Shown: positions 19,606 to 32,126, numbered from the stretch's first letter. The stretch: 64,000 nucleotides of DNA from Leptoclinus maculatus (GCA_032191485.1 JAVDOI010000040.1:783501-847500), one strand, 5' to 3'. The notes: generated by a model from the letters alone, not told the origin. Program-made: numbers and translations.

Positions 19606-20557
19606 CTGTGTGTGTGTGATCTGTGTTCTGTGTGTGTTCTCTGTGTTGTGTGATCTGTGTTCTGTGTGTGATCTGGGATTTGTGTTCTGTGTTCTGTGTG
19701 TGATCTCTGTGTTCTATCTGTGATGTGTGTGATCTGTGTTCCGTGTTCCGTGTGTGATCTCTGTGTTCTATCTGTGATGTGTGTGATCTGTGTTCCGTGT
19801 TCTGTGTGTGATCTCTGTGTTCTATCTGTGATGTGTGTGATCTGTGTTCCGTGTTCTGTGTGTGATCTCTGTGTTCTATCTGTGATGTGTGTGATCTGTG
19901 TTCCGTGTTCCGTGTGTGATCTCTGTGTTCTATCTGTGATGTGTGTGATCTGTGTTCCGTGTTCTGTGTGTGATCTCTGTGTTCTATCTGTGATGTGTGT
20001 GATCTGTGTTCCGTGTTCTGTGTGTGATCTCTGTGTTCTATCTGTGATGTGTGTGATCTGTGTTCCGTGTTCCGTGTGTGATCTCTGTGATCTGTGTGTG
20101 ATCTCTGTGTTCTGTGTGTGATCTGTGTTCCGTGTGTGATCTCTGTGTTCTATCTGTGATCTGTGTTTGTTCTGTGTGATCTGTGTTCTGTGTGTGATCT
20201 CTGTGTTCTGTGATGTGTGTGATCTGTGTTCCGTGTTCCGTGTGTGATCTCTGTGTTCTATCTTTGATCTGTGTGTGATCTCTGTGTTCTGTGTGTGATC
20301 TGTGTTCCGTGTGTGATCTCTGTGTTCTGTGTTCTGTGTGTGATCTGTGTTCTATCTGTGATCTGTGTGTGTTCTGTGTGATCTGTGATCTGTGTGTGAT
20401 CTCTGTGTTCTGTGTGTGATCTGTGTTCCGTGTGTGATCTCTGTGTTCTGTGTTCTGTGTGTGATCTGTGTTCTATCTGTGATCTGTGTTTGTTCTGTGT
20501 GATCTGTGTTCTGTGTGTGATCTCTGTGTTGTGTGATCTGTGTGATCTGTGTTCTGT
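19606..20557 (+). repeat. GT-rich minisatellite, block 4
   Basis: Long block of about 950 bp. Seven regular copies of a 54-bp unit start near 19696. Because 54 is a multiple of three, an artefactual 141-codon open frame with an 18-residue period results. Confidence 0.92.
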
Positions 20558-21102
20558 CTGACGCCCCTCATGGAACATCGCTGTGCTCCCAGCCTCAAAT
20601 CACTGTATGCATCAGCCCTGACTGCTTGGCGACATTTCCAGCTCTGAATGCCAATTTCTGTCCTCCGAGTCAGATTGTGGGTTGAGGTCCTTTTGTAGCC
20701 TTTATTTCTTTTGCAGTTTGTCCAGAAAAGTGCAAGCATTGCTGTGCAGCAGTGTCTGTTGTATGCTGTGAAGCTGTGTGTTGAGTAATGCAAATTGCCC
20801 GGGTTCGCCAAGATAAGTGGGTGTGGCCTTCTGGATGTGCCTAAAGTGATTGTGTGTTCTCACTGATATTTTTCCTTCTTTGTGGGAGAAATGTGTTCCG
20901 AAGATTCTTCCATTGTTAGCATGCTTAGGTTTTAGGCTTTCGTTTGGTTGCTGGGCTGTGTTTGCATTCTCAGAAGCAGAAACAGCTTGTTTGCTGTGTG
21001 CTAAATGCTAAAGGACTGCACTCTGGGATTATGCCATCTGGGAACCGTCATCCGGAGAACTATGTCTGGGAATGCCGTCCCTGCCGCTGTCTCTTCCAAC
21101 TC

Positions 21103-21266
21103 ATACTTACCTGGCAGGGGAGATACCATGATCAAGAAGGTGGTTCACCCAGGGCGAGGCCCAGCCATTGCACACCGGTTGTAGTGACCACTGCGAATTC
21201 CCCAAATGTGGGAATCTCGACTGCATAATTTCTGGTAGTGGGGGACTGCGTTCGCGCTCTCCCCTG
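21103..21266 (+). ncRNA. U1 snRNA, copy 4 (variant stem-loop II)
   Basis: U1 with linked changes T72A, G81A and C82G. The first lies in the stem-loop II loop just after the ATTGCAC core bound by U1A, and the other two lie in the descending stem. The same triple is found in copies 7 and 12, always followed by a class C U2. Confidence 0.93.
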
Positions 21267-21482
21267 ATTGTCATGTTGAAAAAAATATCAAGTGGTTTGT
21301 ACTTTTGATTGCAGGGGAGGAAATAGTACAATGGAGAATATTGCCCTCTTTAAGATGTGGGCAGGAGTATGGGAATGGGTGTGGCTTCAGATTTGGAACA
21401 GGGCACGTCAATTTAGGCTTACCATGAGCGTTTTGACTGGGACAACTAGGGACTTCGGCTGCTCTTGACAAGAGTGCTGGTC

Positions 21483-21602
21483 TTACTTTGGTTTCTCTTC
21501 GTAACACACAAGTCTTTCGCCTTTTACTAAAGACTTCCGTGGAGAGGAACACCAATGAGTTCAACCTATTTTTAGCAGGCTTTGCCGTTTGGCTGAGCCT
21601 TG
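21483..21602 (+). ncRNA. U5 snRNA, copy 4
   Basis: Full U5 with canonical G65, intact loop 1, Sm site and 3' hairpin. Confidence 0.92.
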
Positions 21603-21776
21603 TACACTTGTGAAAAGATAAAAAGCTGTCCTTAACTAGACCAAGGTTCTTGACCATGGAGTGCTTGGATGGGTGTGCCAACCTGTAGCCACTGCTATGA
21701 CCCATTGAAAGAACTGCACCATGACAAGGGAGAAATGTGTCAGGAGGTTGACACAGGAAGCAAACAGTTGGGGGTC

Positions 21777-21965
21777 ATCGCTTCTCGGCCTTTTGGCTAA
21801 GATCAAGTGTAGTATCTGTTCTTATCAGTTTAATATCTGATATGTCCTCTATATGAGGATAACGTATTAAGCAGATTTTTAGCATCGGGAGATGAAAAAG
21901 GGGCTTGCTCCGTTCACTCCACGCATTGACCCGGTATTGCAGCATTGTCGGGAACGGTGCACTCC
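21777..21965 (+). ncRNA. U2 snRNA, copy 4 (class C)
   Basis: Class C with T172 but with A83 kept. It follows variant U1 copy 4. Confidence 0.94.
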
Positions 21966-22069
21966 TCAAATGCCTTGTGGACAACCAAACACCAATCCAA
22001 ATGGATCAGTCTGTTGATTAACTTCACACTGTAATGAATGACGAGAGTCTCGCTGTCTATCTTAGAGGC

Positions 22070-22839
22070 TGTGTGTGTGTGATCTGTGTTCTGTGTGTGT
22101 TCTCTGTGTTGTGTGATCTGTGTTCTGTGTGTGATCTGGGATTTGTGTTCTGTGTTCTGTGTGTGATCTCTGTGTTCTATCTGTGATGTGTGTGATCTGT
22201 GTTCCGTGTTCCGTGTGTGATCTCTGTGTTCTATCTGTGATGTGTGTGATCTGTGTTCCGTGTTCTGTGTGTGATCTCTGTGTTCTATCTGTGATGTGTG
22301 TGATCTGTGTTCCGTTTTCTGTGTGTGATCTCTGTGTTCTATCTGTGATGTGTGTGATCTGTGTTCCGTGTTCTGTGTGTGATCTCTGTGTTCTATCTGT
22401 GATGTGTGTGATCTGTGTTCCGTTTTCTGTGTGTGATCTCTGTGTTCTATCTGTGATGTGTGTGATCTGTGTTCCGTGTTCCGTGTGTGATCTCTGTGAT
22501 CTGTGTGTGATCTCTGTGTTCTGTGTGTGATCTGTGTTCCGTGTGTGATCTCTGTGTTCTATCTGTGATCTGTGTTTGTTCTGTGTGATCTGTGTTCTGT
22601 GTGTGATCTCTGTGTTCTGTGTTCTGTGTGTGATCTGTGTTCTATCTGTGATCTGTGTGTGATCTCTGTGTTCTGTGTGTGATCTGTGTTCCGTGTGTGA
22701 TCTCTGTGTTCTGTGTTCTGTGTGTGATCTGTGTTCTATCTGTGATCTGTGTTTGTTCTGTGTGATCTGTGTTCTGTGTGTGATCTGTGTTCTGTGTGTG
22801 ATCTCTGTGTTGTGTGATCTGTGTGATCTGTGTTCTGTC
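22070..22839 (+). repeat. GT-rich minisatellite, block 5
   Basis: About 770 bp, with six 54-bp units, two of which carry CCGTTTTC instead of CCGTGTTC. Confidence 0.92.
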
Positions 22840-23381
22840 TGACGCCCCTCATGGAACATCGCTGTGCTCCCAGCCTCAAATCACTGTATGCATCAGCCCT
22901 GACTGCTTGGCGACATTTCCAGCTCTGAATGCCAATTTCTGTCCTCCGAGTCAGATTGTGGGTTGAGGTCCTTTTGTAGCCTTTATTTCTTTTGCAGTTT
23001 GTCCAGAAAAGTGCAAGCATTGCTGTGCAGCAGTGTCTGTTGTATGCTGTGAAGCTGTGTGTTGAGTAATGCAAATTGCCCGGGTTCGCCAAGATAAGTG
23101 GGTGTGGCCTTCTGGATGTGCCTAAAGTGATTGTGTGTTCTCACTGATATTTTCCCTTCTTTGTGGGAGAAATGTGTTCCGAAGATTCTTCCATTGTTAG
23201 CATGCTTAGGTTTTAGGCTTTCGTTTGGTTGCTGGGCTGTGTTTGCATTCTCAGAAGCAGAAACAGCTTGCCAATGGAAGCTAATGCTAAAGGACTGCAC
23301 TCTGGGATTATGCCATCTGGGAACCGTCATCCGGAGTACTATGTCTGGGAATGCCGCCCCTGCCGCTGTCTCTTCCAACTC

Positions 23382-23545
23382 ATACTTACCTGGCAGGGGA
23401 GATACCATGATCAAGAAGGTGGTTCACCCAGGGCGAGGCCCAGCCATTGCACTCCGGTTGTGCTGACCACTGCGAATTCCCCAAATGTGGGAATCTCGAC
23501 TGCATAATTTCTGGTAGTGGGGGACTGCGTTCGCGCTCTCCCCTG
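23382..23545 (+). ncRNA. U1 snRNA, copy 5
   Basis: Canonical U1. The upstream spacer has the 'CCAATGGAAGC' haplotype shared with copies 1, 6 and 16. Confidence 0.95.
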
Positions 23546-23761
23546 ATTGTCATGTTGAAAAAAATATCAAGCGGTTTGTACTTTTGTTTGGGGGGGAGGA
23601 AATAGTACTATGGAGAATATTGCCCTCTTTAAGATGTGGGCAGGAGTATGGGAATGGGTGTGGCTTCAGATTTGGAACAGGGCACGTCAATTTAGGCTTA
23701 CCATGAGCGTTTTGACTGGGACAACTAGGGACTTCGGCTGCTCTTGACAAGAGTGCTGTAC

Positions 23762-23881
23762 TTACTTTGGTTTCTCTTCATAACGCACAAGTCTTTCGCC
23801 TTTTACTAAAGACTTCCGTGGAGAGGAACACCAATGAGATCAACCTATTTTTAGCAGGCTTTGCCGTTTGGCTGAGCCTTG
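23762..23881 (+). ncRNA. U5 snRNA, copy 5
   Basis: Full U5 with G65. It has a T-to-A change (GAGATC for GAGTTC) in the single-stranded stretch before the Sm site. Confidence 0.91.
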
Positions 23882-24055
23882 TATACTTCTGAAAAGAAAA
23901 AAAGCTGTCCTTAACTAGACCAAGGTTCTTGACCATGGAGTGCTTGGATGGGTGTGCCAACCTGTAGCCACTGCTATGACCCATTGAAAGAACTGCACCA
24001 TGACAAGGGAGAAATGTGTCAGGAGGTTGACACAGGAAGCAAACAGTTGGGGGTC

Positions 24056-24244
24056 ATCGCTTCTCGGCCTTTTGGCTAAGATCAAGTGTAGTATCTGTTC
24101 TTATCAGTTTAATATCTGATATGTCCTCTATATGAGGATAACGTATTAAGCAGATTTTTAGCATCGGGAGATGAAAAAGGGGCTTGCTCCGTTCACTCCA
24201 CGCATTGACCCGGTATTGCAGCATTGCCGGGAACGGTGCACTCC
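24056..24244 (+). ncRNA. U2 snRNA, copy 5 (class A)
   Basis: Class A, fully paired stems. Confidence 0.95.
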
Positions 24245-24351
24245 TCAAATGCCTTGTGGACAACCAAACACCAATCCAAATGGATCAGTCTGTTGATTAA
24301 CTTCACACTGTAATGAATGACGAGAGTCTCATTCGCTGTCTATCTTAGAGG

Positions 24352-24863
24352 CTGTGTGTGTGTGATCTGTGTTCTGTGTGTGTTCTCTGTGTTGTGTGAT
24401 CTGTGTTCTGTGTGTGATCTGGGATTTGTGTTCTGTGTTCTGTGTGTTATCTCTGTGTTCTATCTGTGATGTGTGTGATCTGTGTTCCGTGTTCCGTGTG
24501 TGATCTCTGTGATCTGTGTGTGATCTCTGTGTTCTGTGTGTGATCTGTGTTCCGTGTGTGATCTCTGTGTTCTATCTGTGATCTGTGTTTGTTCTGTGTG
24601 ATCTGTGTTCTGTGTGTGATCTCTGTGTTCTATCTGTGATGTGTGTGATCTGTGTTCCGTGTTCCGTGTGTGATCTCTGTGTTCTATCTGTGATCTGTGT
24701 GTGATCTCTGTGTTCTGTGTTCTGTGTGTGATCTGTGTTCCGTGTGTGATCTCTGTGTTCTGTGTGTGATCTGTGTTCTATCTGTGATCTGTGTGTGTTC
24801 TGTGTGATCTGTGTTCTGTGTGTGATCTCTGTGTTGTGTGATCTGTGTGATCTGTGTTCTGTC
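24352..24863 (+). repeat. GT-rich minisatellite, block 6
   Basis: About 510 bp of the same family. Confidence 0.9.
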
Positions 24864-25405
24864 TGACGCCCCTCATGGAACATCGCTGTGCTCCCAGCCT
24901 CAAATCACTGTATGCATCAGCCCTGACTGCTTGGCGACATTTCCAGCTCTGAATGCCAATTTCTGTCCTCCGAGTCAGATTGTGGGTTGAGGTCCTTTTG
25001 TAGCCTTTATTTCTTTTGCAGTTTGTCCAGAAAAGTGCAAGCATTGCTGTGCAGCAGTGTCTGTTGTATGCTGTGAAGCTGTGTGTTGAGTAATGCAAAT
25101 TGCCCGGGTTCGCCAAGATAAGTGGGTGTGGCCTTCTGGATGTGCCTAAAGTGATTGTGTGTTCTCACTGATATTTTCCCTTCTTTGTGGGAGAAATGTG
25201 TTCCGAAGATTCTTCCATTGTTAGCATGCTTAGGTTTTAGGCTTTCGTTTGGTTGCTGGGCTGTGTTTGCATTCTCAGAAGCAGAAACAGCTTGCCAATG
25301 GAAGCTAATGCTAAAGGACTGCACTCTGGGATTATGCCATCTGGGAACCGTCATCCGGAGTACTATGTCTGGGAATGCCGCCCCTGCCGCTGTCTCTTCC
25401 AACTC

Positions 25406-25569
25406 ATACTTACCTGGCAGGGGAGATACCATGATCAAGAAGGTGGTTCACCCAGGGCGAGGCCCAGCCATTGCACTCCGGTTGTGCTGACCACTGCGAA
25501 TTCTCCAAATGTGGGAATCTCGACTGCATAATTTCTGGTAGTGGGGGACTGCGTTCGCGCTCTCCCCTG
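25406..25569 (+). ncRNA. U1 snRNA, copy 6
   Basis: U1 with a C-to-T change at nt 99 in the stem-loop III stem, which should still allow a G-U pair. Otherwise canonical. Confidence 0.94.
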
Positions 25570-25791
25570 ATTGTCATGTTGAAAAAAATATCAAGCGGTT
25601 TGTACTTTTGATTGGAGGGGAGGAAATAGTACTATGGAGAATATTGCCCTCTTTAAGATGTGGGCAGGAGTATGGGAATGGGTGTGGCTTCAGATTTGGA
25701 ACAGGGCACGTCAATTTAGGCTTACCATGAGCGTTTTGACTGGGACAACTAGGGACTTCGGCTGCTCTTGACAAGAGTGCTCTTGACAAGA

Positions 25792-25911
25792 GTACTTTGG
25801 TTTCTCTTCATAACGCACAAGTCTTTCGCCTTTTACTAAAGACTTCCATGGAGAGGAACACCAATGAGTTCAACCTATTTTTAGCAGGCTTTGCCGTTTG
25901 GCTGAGCCTTG
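25792..25911 (+). ncRNA. U5 snRNA, copy 6 (altered 5' flank)
   Basis: U5 body with canonical G65. A local duplication of GCTCTTGACAAGAGT directly upstream replaces the usual GCTGTACTT or GCTGGTCTT, so the first base differs and the start site may shift. The PSE distance is kept. A G-to-A change gives CCATGG after loop 1. Confidence 0.88.
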
Positions 25912-26085
25912 TACACTTGTGAAAAGATAAAAAGCTGTCCTTAACTAGACCAAGGTTCTTGACCATGGAGTGCTTGGATGGGTGTGCCAACCTGTAGCCA
26001 CTGCTATGACCCATTGAAAGAACTGCACCATGACAAGGGAGAAATGTGTCAGGAGGTTGACACAGGAAGCAAACAGTTGGGGGTC

Positions 26086-26274
26086 ATCGCTTCTCGGCCT
26101 TTTGGCTAAGATCAAGTGTAGTATCTGTTCTTATCAGTTTAATATCTGATATGTCCTCTATATGAGGATAACGTATTAAGCAGATTTTTAGCATCGGGAG
26201 ATGAAAAAGGGGCTTGCTCCGTTCACTCCACGCATTGACCCGGTATTGCAGCATTGCCGGGAACGGTGCACTCC
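26086..26274 (+). ncRNA. U2 snRNA, copy 6 (class A)
   Basis: Class A, fully paired stems. Confidence 0.95.
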
Positions 26275-26381
26275 TCAAATGCCTTGTGGACAACCAAACA
26301 CCAATCCAAATGGATCAGTCTGTTGATTAACTTCACACTGTAATATATGACGAGAGTCTCATTCGCTGTCTATCTTAGAGG

Positions 26382-26844
26382 CTGTGTGTGTTCTCTGTGT
26401 TGTGTGATCTGTGTTCTGTGTGTGATCTGGGATTTGTGTTCTGTGTTCTGTGTGTTATCTCTGTGTTCTATCTGTGATGTGTGTGATCTGTGTTCCGTGT
26501 TCCGTGTGTGATCTCTGTGATCTGTGTGTGATCTCTGTGTTCTGTGTGTGATCTGTGTTCCGTGTGTGATCTCTGTGTTCTATCTGTGATCTGTGTTTGT
26601 TCTGTGTGATCTATGTTCTGTGTGTGATCTCTGTGTTCTATCTGTGATGTGTGTGATCTGTGTTCCGTGTTCCGTGTGTGATCTCTGTGTTCTATCTGTG
26701 ATCTGTGTGTGATCTCTGTGTTCTGTGTTCTGTGTGTGATCTCTGTGTTCTGTGTGTGATCTGTGTTCTATCTGTGATCTGTGTGTGTTCTGTGTGATCT
26801 GTGTTCTGTGTGTGATCTCTGTGTTGTGTGATCTGTGTTCTGTC
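26382..26844 (+). repeat. GT-rich minisatellite, block 7
   Basis: About 460 bp. Its right boundary coincides with the start of the 10,878-bp higher-order repeat. Confidence 0.9.
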
Positions 26845-27388
26845 TGACGCCCCTCATGGAACATCGCTGTGCTCCCAGCCTCAAATCACTGTATGCATCA
26901 GCCCTGACTGCTTGGCGACATTTCCAGCTCTGAATGCCAATTTCTGTCCTCCGAGTCAGATTGTGGGTTGAGGTCCTTTTGTAGCCTTTATTTCTTTTGC
27001 AGTTTGTCCAGAAAAGTGCAAGCATTGCTGTGCAGCAGTGTCTGTTGTATGCTGTGAAGCTGTGTGTTGAGTAATGCAAATTGCCCGGGTTCGCCAAGAT
27101 AAGTGGGTGTGGCCTTCTGGATGTGCCTAAAGTGATTGTGTGTTCTCACTGATATTTTTCCTTCTTTGTGGGAGAAATGTGTTCCGAAGATTCTTCCATT
27201 GTTAGCATGCTTAGGTTTTAGGCTTTCGTTTGGTTGCTGGGCTGTGTTTGCATTCTCAGAAGCAGAAACAGCTTGTTTGCTGTGTGCTAAATGCTAAAGG
27301 ACTGCACTCTGGGATTATGCCATCTGGGAACCGTCATCCGGAGAACTATGTCTGGGAATGCCGCCCCTGCCGCTGTCTCTTCCAACTC

Positions 27389-27552
27389 ATACTTACCTGG
27401 CAGGGGAGATACCATGATCAAGAAGGTGGTTCACCCAGGGCGAGGCCCAGCCATTGCACACCGGTTGTAGTGACCACTGCGAATTCCCCAAATGTGGGAA
27501 TCTCGACTGCATAATTTCTGGTAGTGGGGGACTGCGTTCGCGCTCTCCCCTG
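27389..27552 (+). ncRNA. U1 snRNA, copy 7 (variant stem-loop II)
   Basis: Carries the T72A, G81A, C82G triple like copies 4 and 12. It is the counterpart of copy 12 in the 10,878-bp higher-order repeat. Confidence 0.93.
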
Positions 27553-27768
27553 ATTGTCATGTTGAAAAAAATATCAAGTGGTTTGTACTTTTGATTGCAG
27601 GGGAGGAAATAGTACAATGGAGAATATTGCCCTCTTTAAGATGTGGGCAGGAGTATGGGAATGGGTGTGGCTTCAGATTTGGAACAGGGCACGTCAATTT
27701 AGGCTTACCATGAGCGTTTTGACTGGGACAACTAGGGACTTCGGCTGCTCTTGACAAGAGTGCTGGTC

Positions 27769-27888
27769 TTACTTTGGTTTCTCTTCGTAACGCACAAGTC
27801 TTTCGCCTTTTACTAAAGACTTCCGTGGAGAGGAACACCAATGAGTTCAACCTATTTTTAGCAGGCTTTGCCGTTTGGCTGAGCCTTG
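27769..27888 (+). ncRNA. U5 snRNA, copy 7
   Basis: Full U5 with G65. It lies downstream of the variant U1 copy 7 and upstream of a class C U2. Confidence 0.92.
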
Positions 27889-28062
27889 TACACTTGTGAA
27901 AAGATAAAAAGCTGTCCTTAACTAGACCAAGGTTCTTGACCATGGAGTGCTTGGATGGGTGTGCCAACCTGTAGCCACTGCTATGACCCATTGAAAGAAC
28001 TGCACCATGACAAGGGAGAAATGTGTCAGGAGGTTGACACAGGAAGCAAACAGTTGGGGGTC

Positions 28063-28251
28063 ATCGCTTCTCGGCCTTTTGGCTAAGATCAAGTGTAGTA
28101 TCTGTTCTTATCAGTTTAATATCTGATATGTCCTCTATATGAGGCTAACGTATTAAGCAGATTTTTAGCATCGGGAGATGAAAAAGGGGCTTGCTCCGTT
28201 CACTCCACGCATTGACCCGGTATTGCAGCATTGTCGGGAACGGTGCACTCC
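28063..28251 (+). ncRNA. U2 snRNA, copy 7 (class C)
   Basis: Class C with C83 and T172. It follows variant U1 copy 7. Confidence 0.94.
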
Positions 28252-28354
28252 TCAAATGCCTTGTGGACAACCAAACACCAATCCAAATGGATCAGTCTGT
28301 TGATTAACTTCACACTGTAATGAATGACGAGAGTCTCGCTGTCTATCTGAGAGG

Positions 28355-28657
28355 CTGTGTGTGATCTGTGTTCTGTGTGTGATCTGTGTTCTGTGTGTGA
28401 TCTGGGATTTGTGTTCTGTGTTCTGTGTGTGATCTCTGTGTTCTATCTGTGATGTGTGTGATCTGTGTTCCGTGTTCCGTGTGTGATCTCTGTGTTCTAT
28501 CTGTGATCTGTGTGTGATCTCTGTGTTCTGTGTTCTGTGTGTGATCTCTGTGTTCTGTGTGTGATCTGTGTTCTATCTGTGATCTGTGTGTGTTCTGTGT
28601 GATCTGTGTTCTGTGTGTGATCTCTGTGTTGTGTGATCTGTGTGATCTGTGTTCTGT
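28355..28657 (+). repeat. GT-rich minisatellite, block 8
   Basis: About 303 bp, same structure as blocks 3 and 13. Confidence 0.9.
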
Positions 28658-29202
28658 CTGACGCCCCTCATGGAACATCGCTGTGCTCCCAGCCTCAAAT
28701 CACTGTATGCATCAGCCCTGACTGCTTGGCGACATTTCCAGCTCTGAATGCCAATTTCTGTCCTCCGAGTCAGATTGTGGGTTGAGGTCCTTTTGTAGCC
28801 TTTATTTCTTTTGCAGTTTGTCCAGAAAAGTGCAAGCATTGCTGTGCAGCAGTGTCTGTTGTATGCTGTGAAGCTGTGTGTTGAGTAATGCAAATTGCCC
28901 GGGTTCGCCAAGATAAGTGGGTGTGGCCTTCTGGATGTGCCTAAAGTGATTGTGTGTTCTCACTGATATTTTCCCTTCTTTGTGGGAGAAATGTGTTCCG
29001 AAGATTCTTCCATTGTTAGCATGCTTAGGTTTTAGGCTTTCGTTTGGTTGCTGGGCTGTGTTTGCATTCTCAGAAGCAGAAACAGCTTGTTTGCTGTGTG
29101 CTAAATGCTAAAGGACTGCACTCTGGGATTATGCCATCTGGGAACCGTCATCCGGAGTACTATGTCTGGGAATGCCGCCCCTGCCGCTGTCTCTTCCAAC
29201 TC

Positions 29203-29366
29203 ATACTTACCTGGCAGGGGAGATACCATGATCAAGAAGGTGGTTCACCCAGGGCGAGGCCCAGCCATTGCACTCCGGTTGTGCTGACCACTGCGAATTC
29301 CCCAAATGTGGGAATCTCGACTGCATAATTTCTGGTAGTGGGGGACTGCGTTCGCGCTCTCCCCTG
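29203..29366 (+). ncRNA. U1 snRNA, copy 8
   Basis: Canonical U1. The downstream spacer (from about 29391) switches to the haplotype of units 5 and 6, unlike its counterpart copy 13, which suggests a conversion tract. Confidence 0.95.
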
Positions 29367-29582
29367 ATTGTCATGTTGAAAAAAATATCAAGCGGTTTGT
29401 ACTTTTGATTGGAGGGGAGGAAATAGTACTATGGAGAATATTGCCCTCTTTAAGATGTGGGCAGGAGTATGGGAATGGGTGTGGCTTCAGATTTGGAACA
29501 GGGCACGTCAATTTAGGCTTACCATGAGCGTTTTGACTGGGACAACTAGGGACTTCGGCTGCTCTTGACAAGAGTGCTGTAC

Positions 29583-29702
29583 TTACTTTGGTTTCTCTTC
29601 ATAACGCACAAGTCTTTTGCCTTTTACTAAAGACTTCCGTGGAGAGGAACACCAATGAGTTCAACCTATTTTTAGCAGGCTTTGCCGTTTGGCTGAGCCT
29701 TG
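29583..29702 (+). ncRNA. U5 snRNA, copy 8
   Basis: U5 with C-to-T in CTTTCGCC, immediately before invariant loop 1, a position that is otherwise constant in the array. It lies in the probable conversion tract. Confidence 0.9.
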
Positions 29703-29876
29703 TACACTTCTGAAAAGAAAAAAAGCTGTCCTTAACTAGACCAAGGTTCTTGACCATGGAGTGCTTGGATGGGTGTGCCAACCTGTAGCCACTGCTATGA
29801 CCCATTGAAAGAACTGCACCATGACAAGGGAGAAATGTGTCAGGAGGTTGACACAGGAAGCAAACAGTTGGGGGTC

Positions 29877-30065
29877 ATCGCTTCTCGGTCTTTTGGCTAA
29901 GATCAAGTGTAGTATCTGTTCTTATCAGTTTAATATCTGATATGTCCTCTATATGAGGATAACGTATTAAGCAGATTTTTAGCATCGGGAGATGAAAAAG
30001 GGGCTTGCTCCGTTCACTCCACGCATTGACCCAGTATTGCAGCATTGCCGGGAACGGTGCACTCC
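29877..30065 (+). ncRNA. U2 snRNA, copy 8 (class B)
   Basis: Class B (T13, A157). Confidence 0.94.
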
Positions 30066-30169
30066 TCAAATGCCTTGTGGACAACCAAACACCAATCCAA
30101 ATGGATCAGTCTGTTGATTAACTTCACACTGTAATGAATGACGAAAGTCTCGCTGTCTATCTTAGAGGC

Positions 30170-31201
30170 TGTGTGTGTGTGATCTGTGTTCTGTGTGTGT
30201 TCTCTGTGTTGTGTGATCTGTGTTCTGTGTGTGATCTGGGATTTGTGTTCTGTGTTCTGTGTGTGATCTCTGTGTTCTATCTGTGATGTGTGTGATCTGT
30301 GTTCCGTGTTCCGTGTGTGATCTCTGTGTTCTATCTGTGATGTGTGTGATCTGTGTTCCGTGTTCTGTGTGTGATCTCTGTGTTCTATCTGTGATGTGTG
30401 TGATCTGTGTTCCGTGTTCTGTGTGTGATCTCTGTGTTCTATCTGTGATGTGTGTGATCTGTGTTCCGTGTTCCGTGTGTGATCTCTGTGTTCTATCTGT
30501 GATGTGTGTGATCTGTGTTCTGTGTTCTGTGTGTGATCTCTGTGTTCTATCTGTGATGTGTGTGATCTGTGTTCCGTGTTCTGTGTGTGATCTCTGTGTT
30601 CTATCTGTGATGTGTGTGATCTGTGTTCCGTGTTCCGTGTGTGATCTCTGTGATCTGTGTGTGATCTCTGTGTTCTGTGTGTGATCTGTGTTCCGTGTGT
30701 GATCTCTGTGTTCTATCTGTGATCTGTGTTTGTTCTGTGTGATCTGTGTTCTGTGTGTGATCTCTGTGTTCTATCTGTGATGTGTGTGATCTGTGTTCCG
30801 TGTTCTGTGTGTGATCTCTGTGTTCTATCTGTGATGTGTGTGATCTGTGTTCCGTGTTCTGTGTGTGATCTCTGTGTTCTATCTGTGATGTGTGTGATCT
30901 GTGTTCCGTGTTCCGTGTGTGATCTCTGTGTTCTATCTGTGATGTGTGTGATCTGTGTTCCGTGTTCTGTGTGTGATCTCTGTGTTCTATCTGTGATGTG
31001 TGTGATCTGTGTTCCGTGTTCCGTGTGTGATCTCTGTGTTCTATCTGTGATCTGTGTGTGATCTCTGTGTTCTGTGTTCTGTGTGTGATCTCTGTGTTCT
31101 GTGTGTGATCTGTGTTCTATCTGTGATCTGTGTGTGTTCTGTGTGATCTGTGTTCTGTGTGTGATCTCTGTGTTGTGTGATCTGTGTGATCTGTGTTCTG
31201 T
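30170..31201 (+). repeat. GT-rich minisatellite, block 9
   Basis: Longest type, about 1,030 bp, with two separate runs of 54-bp units. Counterpart of block 14. Confidence 0.92.
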
Positions 31202-31746
31202 CTGACGCCCCTCATGGAACATCGCTGTGCTCCCAGCCTCAAATCACTGTATGCATCAGCCCTGACTGCTTGGCGACATTTCCAGCTCTGAATGCCAATT
31301 TCTGTCCTCCGAGTCAGATTGTGGGTTGAGGTCCTTTTGTAGCCTTTATTTCTTTTGCAGTTTGTCCAGAAAAGTGCAAGCATTGCTGTGCAGCAGTGTC
31401 TGTTGTATGCTGTGAAGCTGTGTGTTGAGTAATGCAAATTGCCCGGGTTCGCCAAGATAAGTGGGTGTGGCCTTGTGGATGTGCCTAAAGTGATTGTGTA
31501 TTCTCACTGATATTTTCCCTTCTTTGTGGGAGAAATGTGTTCCGAAGATTCTTCCATTGTTAGCATGCTTAGGTTTTAGGCTTTCGTTTGGTTGCTGGGC
31601 TGTGTTTGCATTCTCAGAAGCAGAAACAGCTTGTTTGCTGTGTGCTAAATGCTAAAGGACTGCACTCTGGGATTATGCCATCTGGGAACCGTCATCCGGA
31701 GTACTATGTCTGGGAATGCCGCCCCTGCCGCTGTCTCTTCCAACTC

Positions 31747-31910
31747 ATACTTACCTGGCAGGGGAGATACCATGATCAAGAAGGTGGTTCACCCAGGGCG
31801 AGGCCCAGCCATTGCACTCCGGTTGTGCTGACCACTGCGAATTCCCCAAATGTGGGAATCTCGACTGCATAATTTCTGGTAGTGGGGGACTGCGTTCGCG
31901 CTCTCCCCTG
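31747..31910 (+). ncRNA. U1 snRNA, copy 9
   Basis: Canonical U1 in a long (2544-bp) unit. It is the counterpart of copy 14 at a constant offset of 10,878. Confidence 0.95.
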
Positions 31911-32126
31911 ATTGTCATGTTGAAAAAAATATCAAGTGGTTTGTACTTTTGATTGCAGGGGAGGAAATAGTACAATGGAGAATATTGCCCTCTTTAAGAT
32001 GTGGGCAGGAGTATGGGAATGGGTGTGGCTTCAGATTTGGAACAGGGCACGTCAATTTAGGCTTACCATGAGCGTTTTGACTGGGACAACTAGGGACTTC
32101 GGCTGCTCTTGACAAGAGTGCTGGTC

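Noticed and set aside
19696..20121. Long cysteine-rich open frame with an 18-residue period (and similar ones in other units)
   Set aside because: It is a direct product of the 54-bp minisatellite; every unit has such frames on both strands, with no other coding signal.
19606..20557. CRISPR-like array
   Set aside because: The repeats have no unique spacers, are GT-rich low-complexity DNA, and the setting is eukaryotic.
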